Positions 51,896 through 61,166 of a stretch of 64,000 bases of DNA are shown here, piece by piece. Source of the DNA: Azospirillum sp. B21 (GTDB taxonomy: Bacteria; Pseudomonadota; Alphaproteobacteria; Azospirillales; Azospirillaceae). The notes beneath the pieces were generated by a model, which did no database searches, had not been told where the DNA came from, and saw only the letters and a list, made by a program, of their open reading frames with translations. How positions within the stretch are numbered: the stretch's first letter is position 1; every line of letters begins with the position of its first letter. The position numbers and the translations under genes are program-made. The stretch spans positions 124,001 to 188,000 of the forward strand of contig NZ_VTTO01000006.1 of NCBI RefSeq assembly GCF_008364825.1. The letters run 5' to 3'.

Positions 51896-52810
51896 TCACC
51901 CCAGCCGGCGGCGGTAATGGCCTTCCACCACGCGGTGGTAGGTCAGCATGATGATCAGGTTGGCGGCCAGCAGGATCACGGCGACGGCGGCCCCCATGGG
52001 CCAGTTCAGGTCGCTGAGATACTGGTCATAGACCACAGTCGCGACCATCTTCAGACGCCGCCCGCCGAGCAGGCCGGGAATGGCGAAGGCGCTGGCGCTG
52101 AGGCCGAAGACGATCAGGCTTCCCGACAGGATGCCGGGCAGGATCTGCGGCGCCACCACCCGGACGATGGCCGTCCCGCGCGAGGCGCCGAAGGACAGCG
52201 CCGCCTGCTCCACCGCCGGATCCAGCTTCTGCAGCGAGGTCCAGACCGGGATGACCATGAAGGGCAGCATGACGTGGACCAGCGCCACCACCACCGTGCC
52301 TTCGGTGTAGAGCAGCTTCATGCGGCCGATGCCGAGCGCGATCAGCGCCCCGTTCACCGGCCCTTCCGGCCCAAGCAGCATGCTCCAGCCGAAGGCGCGC
52401 ACGACGACCGAGACCAGCAGCGGCGCCAGGATCACCAACAGGAAGACCGAGCGCCAGGGATTGCCCATGCGGCTGAGGATGTAGGCCTCCGGCACGCCGA
52501 TCACCACGCAGATCGCGGTCGCCAGCGCCGAGATCCGGAAGGTGCGGAAGAAGATTTCCAGGTAATACTCGTCGGTCAGGACCGACAGGTAATGCTCCAG
52601 CGTGAAGCCGCCGGTGCGCCCGGTCGCATAGTCGAACTGGTTGAAGGACAGCAGCGCCGTCAGGAACAGCGGCGTCAGCACCAGCGCCACGAACAGCAGC
52701 GCCGCCGGCGCCGACAGGAACAGCGGGGCGGAGCGGACGCGGCGTTCCGGCGCCTCTTCGCCGGGGGCAGCGGGAGCGGCCGGCGCGCTATCGGGAAGGG
52801 TGGCGCTCAT
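51896..52810 (-). CDS. ABC importer permease, PotB-like
   Basis: 304 aa from ATG 52810, overlapping the ATPase stop (ATGA); the longer frame is a shadow. A 45-residue Pro/Ala-rich cytoplasmic lead precedes the first helix (LFLSAPAALLFVALVLTPLFLTALL). EAA loop QAALSFGASRGTAIVRVVAPQILPGI. Heterodimer partner of the next permease. Confidence 0.92.
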   Translation of the reverse strand: MSATLPDSAPAAPAAPGEEAPERRVRSAPLFLSAPAALLFVALVLTPLFLTALLSFNQFDYATGRTGGFTLEHYLSVLTDEYYLEIFFRTFRISALATAICVVIGVPEAYILSRMGNPWRSVFLLVILAPLLVSVVVRAFGWSMLLGPEGPVNGALIALGIGRMKLLYTEGTVVVALVHVMLPFMVIPVWTSLQKLDPAVEQAALSFGASRGTAIVRVVAPQILPGILSGSLIVFGLSASAFAIPGLLGGRRLKMVATVVYDQYLSDLNWPMGAAVAVILLAANLIIMLTYHRVVEGHYRRRLG

Positions 52811-53901
52811 CAGGTCACCTCGAGCGCGACGTCGGGCGCCTCCGCCATGGCGCCGCGATGAACGCGCACCACGGAGGGCGTCCACTCAAGGCCCACCGGC
52901 GCACCCTGGTCGGCCGGGGCGGAGCCGTCGTTCGGCGTCACCACCATCACCGTGCCGAGCGGCCCGTCGATGTGATAGAGCCACTGGCTGCCCAGGAAGA
53001 AGCGGTCGGCGACCCGACCGGTCAGCAACCCGTTGGACGGCTGGGTCAGCCGCAGCTTTTCCGGCCGGATGCAGAGAGTTACCGTCTCGCCCACCGAAAG
53101 GCCCGGCATTTCCACCGGCACGGCGATGCCGGCCAGCGACACCGTGGCGCCGGCACCGGTCGCCGTCGCGACCTTGCCCGGCAGCAGGTTGGTCTTGCCG
53201 ACGAAGCGGGAGATGAACTCCGTTTCCGGATGTTCGTAGATGCGATAGGGCTGGTCGATCTGGGTGATGCGCCCGGCCTCCATCACAACGACGCGGTCGC
53301 TGATCGAGAAGGCCTCCGCCTGGTCGTGGGTGACCATGACGGTGGTGGTGCCGACCTTGCGCTGGATCTCGCGCAGTTCGAACTGCATCGCCTCGCGCAG
53401 TTTGGCGTCCAGGTTGGACAGCGGCTCGTCCAGCAGCAGCACCGGCGGGCGGATCACCAGGGCGCGCGCCAGCGCCACACGCTGCCGCTGTCCGCCGGAT
53501 AGCTCGCGCGGATAGCGCTTGGCGTAGGGGGAGAGGTGGACCAGAGACAGCGCCTCTTCCACCCGCGGCTTGCGCTCGCCCTTGGGCACGCGCTGCATCT
53601 CCAGCCCGAAGCTGACATTGTCGAACACGGTCATGTGCGGGAACAGCGCGTAGCTCTGGAACACGATGCCCAGCCCGCGGCTGTTCGCCTTGGCCCGCGT
53701 GATGTCGCGCCCGTCCAGCCGGATGGTGCCGGCCGACGGTTCGACGAAACCAGCGATCATCTGCAGGGTCGTCGTCTTGCCGCAGCCGGACGGGCCGAGC
53801 AGAGAGACGAACTCGCCCTTTTCCACCGACAGCGATACGTCGCCGACCGCGGTAAGCGGGCCGTAACGCTTGGTGATGTTTTTCAATTCGAGGAACGACA
53901 C
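52810..53901 (-). CDS. ABC importer ATPase, PotA-like
   Basis: 363 aa from GTG 53901 (AGGGAG about ten bases upstream); the extra residues of the longer frame lie in the promoter region. Walker A GPSGCGKTT, Q-loop FQSYALFPHM, signature LSGGQRQRVALARAL, Walker B LLLDEPLSNLD and H-loop THDQAEAF are complete, with a TOBE domain in the last 100 residues. First gene of the leftward operon, divergent from the IclR regulator. Confidence 0.94.
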   Translation of the reverse strand: MSFLELKNITKRYGPLTAVGDVSLSVEKGEFVSLLGPSGCGKTTTLQMIAGFVEPSAGTIRLDGRDITRAKANSRGLGIVFQSYALFPHMTVFDNVSFGLEMQRVPKGERKPRVEEALSLVHLSPYAKRYPRELSGGQRQRVALARALVIRPPVLLLDEPLSNLDAKLREAMQFELREIQRKVGTTTVMVTHDQAEAFSISDRVVVMEAGRITQIDQPYRIYEHPETEFISRFVGKTNLLPGKVATATGAGATVSLAGIAVPVEMPGLSVGETVTLCIRPEKLRLTQPSNGLLTGRVADRFFLGSQWLYHIDGPLGTVMVVTPNDGSAPADQGAPVGLEWTPSVVRVHRGAMAEAPDVALEVT

Positions 53902-54032
53902 GGGGGGAATTCTCCCTCTTGCTGACCGGGCCTCTGTCTTTCGGGGCCTCACCTGTATGACCCGATGGTTCAGCCTGACGACCGGTTGCGTCAATCCGCT
54001 TTTTCCGTCAGCAGAAAAGATTTTGCAAAAGC

Positions 54033-54047
54033 TTCCGATATACGGAA
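54033..54047. promoter_or_regulatory. IclR-type operator in the divergent promoter region
   Basis: TTCCG-ATATA-CGGAA, a perfect palindrome matching the usual TTCCG/CGGAA half sites of IclR-family regulators. It lies 46 bp before the IclR gene and 131 bp from the transporter ATPase start, so one bound dimer could control both directions. Confidence 0.8.
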
Positions 54048-54093
54048 TAGATGGTGCAACAAACATTCACCGTTTTTCACACGGAGCCGGAGC

Positions 54094-54951
54094 ATGAGCG
54101 CCGATACCCGCGGCAAGCCCAACGACAGTGCGGGCAGCGACGAGACGGGCGCGAAATCCAGCCTGCAACGCGGGCTGGCGATCCTGCGGCTGCTGGCCTC
54201 GTCGAACGAGACGGGGGCGCGGCTGACCGACATCGCCCGCGCGCTCGACCTGACGCCGCCGACCGTCCACCGCCTGCTGAAGATCCTGGCGGAGGAAGGA
54301 ATGGTGGAGCCGGACCGGGCGACCAAGCGCTACCGCCTGGGCATCGACCTGTTCGGTCTGGCGGCGCAGGCGGGCAACCCCAACAACCTGCGCGACATCT
54401 GCCGGCCGATCCTGCTGCGCCTGTCGGCGACCCTGCGCGACACCATCTTCCTGCTGGTGCGCAGCGGCTTCGACGCGGTGTGCCTGGACCGCAGCGAGGG
54501 GCCCTTCCCCATCCGCTCCTTCACCGGCGACATCGGCGGGCGGGTGACCTTGGGCGTCGGCCAGGGCAGCCTTGCCATCCTCGCCTACCTCCATGCGGAG
54601 GAGCGGGAGGAGGTGATCCGCTTCAACCTGCCGCGCATGCAGGGGGTAGGCATCATCGACGAGGTCTATCTGCGCACGGAAATCGCACGTGTGCGGGATT
54701 TGGGCTATGCCAGCCGTTCGACCGGCCTGCTGCCGGGCATGTCCGGCGTTGCCGTTCCGGTGCTGGACCGCGACGGGCACGCGGTGGCGGCGCTCAGCGT
54801 CGGCACGATCAGCGAGCGGCTGAACGAGGAACGCCTGCCGGTGGTGGTCGACATCCTGAAGCGCGAATCCGCCGCGATCAGCCGCCAGCTGAACCCCTTC
54901 GACCCGGTGCTGCGCCGCCCGGCCGCGGTGCTGGGCAGCGGTTCGGCATAG
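54094..54951 (+). CDS. IclR-family transcriptional regulator
   Basis: 285 aa, ATG 54094 with CGGAGCCGGAG upstream. The winged HTH is [50 protein letters not shown]. The effector-binding domain follows ([11 protein letters not shown]..., [34 protein letters not shown]). It is transcribed away from the ABC/oxidase operon and an IclR palindrome lies between them, so it probably regulates that catabolic operon in response to the substrate. Confidence 0.93.
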   Translation: MSADTRGKPNDSAGSDETGAKSSLQRGLAILRLLASSNETGARLTDIARALDLTPPTVHRLLKILAEEGMVEPDRATKRYRLGIDLFGLAAQAGNPNNLRDICRPILLRLSATLRDTIFLLVRSGFDAVCLDRSEGPFPIRSFTGDIGGRVTLGVGQGSLAILAYLHAEEREEVIRFNLPRMQGVGIIDEVYLRTEIARVRDLGYASRSTGLLPGMSGVAVPVLDRDGHAVAALSVGTISERLNEERLPVVVDILKRESAAISRQLNPFDPVLRRPAAVLGSGSA

Positions 54952-54968
54952 CGGAAGGGGGTGGCGCG

Positions 54969-55124
54969 ATGAAGGGCGTCAAGAAGGCCGACCTTCCCAC
55001 CAAGACCTGCCCGGTTTGCAACCGTCCTTTCACCTGGCGGAAAAAATGGGAGCGGGTGTGGGAGCAGGTGAAATACTGCTCCGACCGCTGCCGAGGGGAG
55101 GCACGCAAGGGCGGGCGGTCCTGA
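54969..55124 (+). CDS. DUF2256 small zinc-binding protein
   Basis: 51 aa from ATG 54969. The whole protein is the DUF2256 pattern: [38 protein letters not shown], with CxxC and CxxxC able to bind zinc and the conserved WRKKWER centre. Function of the family is unknown. It is 17 bp after the IclR gene. Confidence 0.93.
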   Translation: MKGVKKADLPTKTCPVCNRPFTWRKKWERVWEQVKYCSDRCRGEARKGGRS

Positions 55125-55231
55125 TGGCTCGATGCCGATCGTTTGATGTCGATCAATGGCGGGGTTGCCGCGATCACCTAGGATCGGCATCGCTTGGGGA
55201 ATGCCCCTGGCCGGTCGATTTTGCGGCGGAC

Positions 55232-55549
55232 ATGAAGCGTTCGGGCCACATCCTTGCCGTTCTCCTCTTCGCCTTCGCGCTCCTGTTCGGCGCGGTGGGC
55301 GGAGCGATGGCGCATGTGGACATGCAGGCCGGCCCGTCCGACCATCACCATGGCGAAACGCGCGACGGAACCCACAAGGCCGCGCTGACCGTGGCCGCCC
55401 CCTGCTGCCCGGCGGCCGAAGCCCCGGCGACGGACAGGCTCCCCGCGCCGGTCCGATGGGCCGACGCCTCCTGGCCGCAGCGCCCGGACTATGCGCCGGA
55501 CAAGCGCGCAATCGCACCGGAAACGCCCCCTCCCAAGTCCAGCCTCTGA
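55232..55549 (+). CDS. Small exported His/Cys-containing protein
   Basis: 105 aa from ATG 55232. A signal peptide or single membrane anchor (HILAVLLFAFALLFGAVGGAMA) is followed by a His-rich stretch (HVDMQAGPSDHHHGE) and a CC pair (APCCPAAEAP). It resembles DUF2946-like or copper-associated periplasmic proteins. It precedes a copper-containing oxidase subunit by 84 bp, so a role in metal supply is conceivable. Confidence 0.6.
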   Translation: MKRSGHILAVLLFAFALLFGAVGGAMAHVDMQAGPSDHHHGETRDGTHKAALTVAAPCCPAAEAPATDRLPAPVRWADASWPQRPDYAPDKRAIAPETPPPKSSL

Positions 55550-55633
55550 TCGGCCGCGCGCCGCGCTGTCCATTCCGGTCAGCCGGTCGCGGTGCCCGCC
55601 AGCGCATTCAAACGCGATCAGAGGACTTCCTCC

Positions 55634-56314
55634 ATGCCCGATCCGAGGCATTTCACGACCCGTCGCGGCTTCATCGCCGGACTGGGCTTCGGCGCCGTGT
55701 CGCTTTACGGCGCCTGGGCAGCCTATGGCGCCGCCCCCCTCCCCTTCGGCCACACACCGTCCGCCACGCCTGAACCCGAAGCCCACGGCCACGGTGGAAG
55801 CAACGGCGACAGCCATGGCGGCCATGCCGCGGCAGCCGCCCCAACGGCGGACGACTTCCGCCTGGAGCATGAAACCTTCCTGCGGACCTATGCGCAGACG
55901 GACGGCAGCGTCGATCCGCACGCCGCTTCCCACGGCGGCGCGCGTTCGCACGGCCACGCACATGGCGCCTCCCAGGGCGCCCCCCATGGCGGCCACGCCG
56001 ATGAGGGTCATGACGACGACGGCTCCGCCACCGAACCGGTGACGGTTTTCCTGATGGCGCAAAAATTCGCCTACAGCCCCGATCTTCTGCGCCTCAAGGC
56101 AGGGCAAGCCTACCGGTTCCGTATGATGGCGGACGACATCACCCATGGCGCCTCCATCCAACTCGGCGCGGCCAGCCGCATCATCCGGCTGCGGCCGAAC
56201 ATTATCAGCGAGCAGACGATCACCTTCACCAAGCCGGGCGAGTATCTCGTCTACTGCACCGTCTATTGCGGCCAAGCGCATGACGCCATGCAGGGCCGGA
56301 TCATCATCGTCTGA
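55634..56314 (+). CDS. CuA-containing oxidase subunit II with His-rich insert
   Basis: 226 aa, ATG 55634. A twin-arginine-like N-terminus (TTRRGFIAGLGFGAVSLYGAWAAY) leads or anchors it to the membrane. Residues about 50-130 are a His/Gly-rich linker with some 18 His. The C-terminal cupredoxin has the full CuA ligand set: His171, Cys208-x3-Cys212, His216 and Met219, as in ba3-type subunit II. CuA would accept electrons from cytochrome c or a blue copper protein. The subunit I gene follows 13 bp later. Confidence 0.88.
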   Translation: MPDPRHFTTRRGFIAGLGFGAVSLYGAWAAYGAAPLPFGHTPSATPEPEAHGHGGSNGDSHGGHAAAAAPTADDFRLEHETFLRTYAQTDGSVDPHAASHGGARSHGHAHGASQGAPHGGHADEGHDDDGSATEPVTVFLMAQKFAYSPDLLRLKAGQAYRFRMMADDITHGASIQLGAASRIIRLRPNIISEQTITFTKPGEYLVYCTVYCGQAHDAMQGRIIIV

Positions 56315-56327
56315 CGGGGGATCGATC

Positions 56328-58019
56328 ATGGACACCATTCCACACGACGCCCCGATCATGGCCGGATCCGGTCTGACGGCGCGAATCCGCACCCTGCCCC
56401 GGCCCGACAAGGCGTTGCTGAACCTGCTGTTCGGTGCCGCCCTGCTCGCCCTCGTCCTCGGACTTGCCGACGGTCTGCTCACCGCGCTTGCCCGGGCCGG
56501 CGCATTGACCTTCTTTCCCGACGACGCCTACCGGCTGCTGACCGTGCACGGCGTGTCGGTGTTCTTCTATTGGCTCTACCTGATCCAGGCGGCGCTTCTG
56601 CTGGCGCTGGCCGCGGCGGAGAACAGCCGGGGCCTTGCCCTCCGTCCGGCAGCCTGGGCGGGGGCCGCCCTGATGCTGGCCGGCTTCGCGGTCAGCGAGT
56701 GGATTTCCTACACCGGCACGCCGCTGCTCTATGACGGCAGCCCGGAACTGGCGGTGGACGACCCACGCTCGGTCGGGTTCTTCGCGCTCGGCTATCTGCT
56801 GCTGTCCGCCGGCCTCACGGCGTCCGCCGTCAGCGGCATCGCCACCCTGCTGCAGCCGCGCCGCCGGGGCGAGGCGGAGGAGTTCGGCGCCGTCGGCTTC
56901 GCCCTGTTCGCCTGGGCCGGCTTCCTGATCGTCAGCGCCATCGCTGCCACCAACGCTTTCCTGCCCGGCCTGCTCTGGTCGCTCGGCGCCGGGCCTTTCC
57001 CGGCCGACCACGGCACCGAATGGCACATCCTGTTTCACAACCTGCACTATCTGCCGCTGATGGCGACGGTGCTGGTTTGGTACGTGCTGACCCGGCATCT
57101 GACCGGCGTCACCTCCATCCACGGTGCCCGCCTGTCGAAGATCGTCTTCGCCGCCTATCTGGTCTTCGTCCCGCCGACCAGCCTCTACCACATGTTCCTT
57201 GAGCCCAACCTGTCGGAAGGCGTGCGGGTGGTGGGATCGCTGCTGTCGCTGTTCGTCTCGGTCCCGACGCTGGCGGCCTTCGCCATCATCGTCTCGTCGT
57301 TGGAAGCCAGCGCGCGGGCACACGGCGCCACCGGCGTCTTTGGCTGGATTCGCGGCCTGCCCTGGGGCAATCCGGCGATGGCGAACATGGGCTGGGCGGT
57401 GGTCAACATGATGGTCGGCCTCACCTTCGCCTTCGTGCTGATCCAGGGCGAACTGGCGCCGATGCTGAGCGACACCTTCTTCGTGCCCGGCTATTTCCAT
57501 CTCTTCGCCGTCGGCGTGCTGACCCAAACCTTCCTGGCGGCGCTGATGGTGCTGCTGCCGGCGCTGAACGGCGGCCACCTGTGGCGGCCGGCACTGCTGG
57601 CCCGCATGCCGGCCCTTGTGACCGCCGGCCTGCTTCTGTTCGCGGCAGCCGGCATTGCGGCCGGCACCATGGGCGTGCCGCGCCGGGTGTTCGACGTCGG
57701 CTATGGCGGCATGGCCCCGGCGGCATGGCCGGTCCTGATGGCGCTGGTCGGCATCGGCGCCAGCCTGTTCGCCGCCGCCCTGTCGGTCAGCGTTTATGGT
57801 GTCGTCCGCACCCTGCTGTCCGGCCGCAAGCTGTCGGCGATGGAGTTGCCGGCGGTCGACTGGAAGGCTGGTCAAAACCGCATCGGCGCCGCACCCGCCT
57901 GGACCGGCCCCGCGTCGATCGCCGCGCTGGTGGCGGCCATGTATGTGTTCACCATCGCCGCCTTCCAGCTGATCCAGTCGCTACCTGTCGCCGTCATCGG
58001 CGGCGGCCACGGCCATTGA
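56328..58019 (+). CDS. Heme-copper oxidase-like subunit I with altered active site
   Basis: 563 aa from ATG 56328 (GGGGG upstream), about 13-14 membrane helices. Alignable by eye to ba3-type (B family) subunit I through FGWIRGLPWGNPAM and LFVSVPTLAAFAIIVSSLE. The low-spin heme ligands are kept (His74 in LTVHGVS, His391 in FHLF). The axial ligand of the active-site heme, normally His in VPGHFH, is Tyr389 (VPGYFH). One of the two adjacent CuB His is Tyr287 (SLYHMF), and the Tyr cross-linked to CuB His is Leu244. One CuB-type His (His240) remains. Oxygen reduction as usual therefore seems unlikely. Confidence 0.85.
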   Translation: MDTIPHDAPIMAGSGLTARIRTLPRPDKALLNLLFGAALLALVLGLADGLLTALARAGALTFFPDDAYRLLTVHGVSVFFYWLYLIQAALLLALAAAENSRGLALRPAAWAGAALMLAGFAVSEWISYTGTPLLYDGSPELAVDDPRSVGFFALGYLLLSAGLTASAVSGIATLLQPRRRGEAEEFGAVGFALFAWAGFLIVSAIAATNAFLPGLLWSLGAGPFPADHGTEWHILFHNLHYLPLMATVLVWYVLTRHLTGVTSIHGARLSKIVFAAYLVFVPPTSLYHMFLEPNLSEGVRVVGSLLSLFVSVPTLAAFAIIVSSLEASARAHGATGVFGWIRGLPWGNPAMANMGWAVVNMMVGLTFAFVLIQGELAPMLSDTFFVPGYFHLFAVGVLTQTFLAALMVLLPALNGGHLWRPALLARMPALVTAGLLLFAAAGIAAGTMGVPRRVFDVGYGGMAPAAWPVLMALVGIGASLFAAALSVSVYGVVRTLLSGRKLSAMELPAVDWKAGQNRIGAAPAWTGPASIAALVAAMYVFTIAAFQLIQSLPVAVIGGGHGH

Positions 58020-58035
58020 CCGCAGGAGACCCGCC

Positions 58036-58239
58036 ATGAAGAACGACGAAGTCCGGCTGATGCTCGCCATCGTCGCGGTCTGGGCGGCGCTGGCCGCCGT
58101 CTATGCCCTCGTTCCCAGCCTTGGCATGCCCGGCTATGTCCGAGTCTGGGGCGGAGGGGCCGTGGTGTTCCTGCTGCTCGCTGCAGTGCTGACCTTGAGC
58201 GGACGGCGTGGGGACGGCGGCGAGGCACCGCGATCCTGA
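58036..58239 (+). CDS. Small membrane protein of the oxidase cluster
   Basis: 67 aa, ATG 58036 just after GGAG. Two membrane helices (LMLAIVAVWAALAAVYALV and VWGGGAVVFLLLAAVLTLS) and a short polar tail. Small accessory subunits of this size follow subunit I in several B-family oxidases. Co-transcribed with subunit I, 16 bp apart. Confidence 0.7.
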   Translation: MKNDEVRLMLAIVAVWAALAAVYALVPSLGMPGYVRVWGGGAVVFLLLAAVLTLSGRRGDGGEAPRS

Positions 58240-58527
58240 CCGGATGGCCAGGAAGTATTGCCTGTTTTTCAATCACATGCCGGCATTCTGACCGGCCGGA
58301 AGGTCGCCCCCGGCAGACGGGTGGCGGCCCCGGCCGCTGGCATCTCTGTTGCATTTGCATGTATGGCACGCACGCACCCATGGATTCGGGGTAACATTCC
58401 CGGGTAGTCATGGGCTTCAGCGGGCCGGCCGCCCTGCTGCCGAGGCCCTGCTGCCGAGGAGGGGCGGTTGACGAAACGCGGCCAACCATACGCGGCCAAC
58501 GAGACTCTGCGACGAAGGGGATTCACG
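58240..58527. other. Intergenic region before the BMP transporter operon
   Basis: 288 bp without a convincing gene. TGGCACG at about 58,358 is similar to a sigma-54 -24 element but the matching GC at -12 is absent. No riboswitch fold was recognisable by eye. Confidence 0.4.
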
Positions 58528-59568
58528 ATGTCGGTTCGGGGGATGGGGAATCTGGGCATGGGTGTATTCGGAATGACGCGCCGCGCGGTGCTGTGCGGCG
58601 TCGCCGCGGTCGCCTTCGCGGCGGCGGCCGGCGGCTCCCTGCCGGCATTCGCGCAAGGCAAGCTGAAGGTCGCCGGCATCTACACCGTTCCGATCGAACA
58701 GCAATGGGTCAGCCGCATCCATGTCGCGCTGAAGGCCGCCGCCGACCGCGGCGACATCGAGTATGTCTGGGCCGAGTCGGTCGCCAACACCGATTATGAG
58801 CGCGTGATGCGCCAGTATGCCGAGGCCGGCCAGCAGCTGGTCTTCGGCGAGGTGTTCGGGGTGGAGCGCGCCGCCCGCGCCGTCGCCAAGGACTATCCGA
58901 AGACCGCCTTCGTCATGGGCTCCAGCTTCAAGCCGCAGGAGCCGAACTTCTCGGTCTTCGACAACTACATCCAGGAGCCGGCCTATCTCTCCGGCATGGT
59001 CGCCGGCGGCATGACCAAGTCGAACGTAATCGGCATGGTCGGCGGCTACCCGATCCCCGAGGTCAACCGCCTGATGAACGCCTTCATGGAGGGCGCCAAG
59101 GAGGTCAACCCGCAGGTCAAGTTCTCCGTCAGCTTCATCGGCTCCTGGTTCGACCCGCCGAAGGCCAAGGAAGCCGCCTTCGCCATGATCGATCGTGGCG
59201 CCGACGTGATGTACGCCGAGCGCTTCGGTGTGTCGGATGCGGCCAAGGAGCGCAAAGTTCTGGCCATCGGCAACGTCATCGACACCCAGCCGCAGTATCC
59301 GGACACCGTCGTCGCCAGCGCCCTGTGGCACATGGAGCCGTCGGTGGAGCGCGCCATCGCCGCGGTGAAGGCCGGCAGCTACAAGGCCGAGGATTACGGC
59401 CCCTACAGCATGATGGCCCACAAGGGCTCCAGCCTCGCGCCGCTGGGCACCTTCGAGGCGAAGGTCCCCGACGCCATCAAGGCGAAGGTGAAGGAGCGCG
59501 AGCAGCAGATCCGCGACGGCAAGTTCACCGTGAAGGTCAACGACGCCGAGCCGAAGTCGACGATGTGA
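58528..59568 (+). CDS. BMP-family ABC importer substrate-binding protein
   Basis: 346 aa, ATG 58528 with AAGGGG seven bases upstream. A signal region (MTRRAVLCGVAAVAFAAAAGGSLPAFA) is preceded by a basic lead. The mature protein is the basic-membrane-protein (PnrA/BMP) type: KVAGIYTVPIEQQWVSRIHVALKAAADRG, FGEVFGVERAARAVAKDYPKTAFVMGSS, NVIGMVGGYPIPEVNRLMNAFMEGA. This family binds nucleosides or nucleobases. ATPase, two permeases and a deaminase follow, forming a salvage operon. Confidence 0.92.
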   Translation: MSVRGMGNLGMGVFGMTRRAVLCGVAAVAFAAAAGGSLPAFAQGKLKVAGIYTVPIEQQWVSRIHVALKAAADRGDIEYVWAESVANTDYERVMRQYAEAGQQLVFGEVFGVERAARAVAKDYPKTAFVMGSSFKPQEPNFSVFDNYIQEPAYLSGMVAGGMTKSNVIGMVGGYPIPEVNRLMNAFMEGAKEVNPQVKFSVSFIGSWFDPPKAKEAAFAMIDRGADVMYAERFGVSDAAKERKVLAIGNVIDTQPQYPDTVVASALWHMEPSVERAIAAVKAGSYKAEDYGPYSMMAHKGSSLAPLGTFEAKVPDAIKAKVKEREQQIRDGKFTVKVNDAEPKSTM

Positions 59569-59585
59569 CGCCCGGCGTATCTGCA

Positions 59586-61166
59586 ATGTCATCACCCTTG
59601 AAAGGCGGGCCGGAGGTCGTCCTCCGGCTCGCCGGCATTTCCAAACGGTTCGGTCCGCTGCTGGCCAACGACGACATCTCGCTGACGCTGCGCGCCGGCG
59701 AGGTGCTGGCCCTGTTGGGCGAGAATGGCGCCGGCAAGACCACCCTGATGAACATCCTCTTTGGCCATTACGTGGCCGACGAGGGGACCATCGAGGCGTT
59801 CGGCCGCCCCCTGCCGCCGGGCTCGCCCCGCGCGGCGCTGGAGGCCGGCATCGGCATGGTCCACCAGCATTTCACCCTGGCGGACAACCTGTCGGTTCTG
59901 GACAACATCGCGGTGGGGACCGAATCGCTGTGGCGCTGGCGCTCCGACCGGAGCGCCGCCCGCCGCCGGTTGCTTGACCTCTCCCAACGCTTCGGGCTGG
60001 AGGTTCGGCCGGACGCGCTGGTCGGCGACCTGTCGGTCGGCGAGCGCCAGCGGGCGGAGATCCTGAAGGCACTCTACCGCGACGCCCGCATCCTGATCCT
60101 GGACGAGCCGACCGCGGTGCTGACGCCGCAGGAATCGGCAGGGCTGTTCGAGACCCTGCGCAAGCTGACCGCCGACGGGCTGGCCGTCGTCTTCATCAGC
60201 CACAAGATGAACGAGGTTTTCGCCGCCAGCGACACCGTCGCCGTGCTGCGCGCCGGCAAGCTGGTCGCCACCCACGCCACCGCCTCCACCGACCGCGCCA
60301 AGCTGGCCGAGTTGATGGTCGGCCGCAGCGTCAAGCCGCCGGCCCCCACCCCGCTCAGCCCCGGCGAGCCGGTGCTGGAACTGGCCGGCGTCACCGTCGC
60401 CTCGGACCATGGCCGCCCGCTGCTGGACGGTGTCGATCTGACCGTGCGGCGCCATCAGGTGGTCGGCATCGCCGGCGTGTCCGGCAACGGCCAGACCGCG
60501 CTGGCCGAACTGGTCAGCGGCCTGATCCGTCCCGACTCCGGCCGGCTGTCGCTGAAAGGCAGCGTGGTGGAGCATGGCGACCCGGCCGACATGGTTCGGC
60601 GCGGCGTCGCCCGCATCCCGGAGGACCGGCACAGCGCCGGTCTGGTCGGCGCCATGGCGGTGTGGGAGAACCTGATCGCCGAGCGCTATCACGACCACGC
60701 CTTCTCCCGCTTCGGCGTGCTGCGACGGGGGGCGGCGCGGAGCTACGCCCGCAAGGTGATCGAGGAGTTCGACGTCCGCTGCCCCGGCCCCGATGCCCGG
60801 ACACAGCTGCTGTCGGGCGGCAACATGCAGAAGCTGATCCTGGGCCGCACGCTGGCCCATGGGCCGGACCTGATCCTGGCGAGCCAGCCGACGCGCGGGC
60901 TCGACATCGGTGCGGTCTCCTACGTCCACAGCCGGCTGCTCGACGCCCGCTCCGCCGGAGCCGGTGTCCTGCTGATCTCCGAGGATCTGGACGAGATCCT
61001 GGCGCTGGCCGATTGCGTCACCGTCGCCTATCACGGGCGCCTCACCCCGCTGCTGCCGCATGACCGGGTGTCGGTCAGCCAGCTTGGCCTGCTAATGGCC
61101 GGGCACTGGGACATCCTGCGCGATATTCTGCCGGAGACCCAATTGGAGCATGGCGATGCGGCTTGA
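59586..61166 (+). CDS. Duplicated ABC ATPase of the BMP importer
   Basis: 526 aa from ATG 59586; a GTG at 59565 overlapping the previous stop is an alternative start. Two ATPase domains: the first has GENGAGKTT, VHQHFTL, LSVGERQRAEILKAL and ILILDEPTAVLT; the second has a degenerate P-loop (GVSGNGQT, as usual in RbsA/YufO-type proteins), LLSGGNMQKLILGRTL and a modified Walker B (LILASQPTRGLD). This is the normal layout for sugar/nucleoside importers of this class. Confidence 0.92.
   Translation: MSSPLKGGPEVVLRLAGISKRFGPLLANDDISLTLRAGEVLALLGENGAGKTTLMNILFGHYVADEGTIEAFGRPLPPGSPRAALEAGIGMVHQHFTLADNLSVLDNIAVGTESLWRWRSDRSAARRRLLDLSQRFGLEVRPDALVGDLSVGERQRAEILKALYRDARILILDEPTAVLTPQESAGLFETLRKLTADGLAVVFISHKMNEVFAASDTVAVLRAGKLVATHATASTDRAKLAELMVGRSVKPPAPTPLSPGEPVLELAGVTVASDHGRPLLDGVDLTVRRHQVVGIAGVSGNGQTALAELVSGLIRPDSGRLSLKGSVVEHGDPADMVRRGVARIPEDRHSAGLVGAMAVWENLIAERYHDHAFSRFGVLRRGAARSYARKVIEEFDVRCPGPDARTQLLSGGNMQKLILGRTLAHGPDLILASQPTRGLDIGAVSYVHSRLLDARSAGAGVLLISEDLDEILALADCVTVAYHGRLTPLLPHDRVSVSQLGLLMAGHWDILRDILPETQLEHGDAA

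Noticed and set aside
58358..58380. Sigma-54 promoter upstream of the BMP operon (TGGCACG present)
   Set aside because: The -12 TTGC element is missing at the required spacing.
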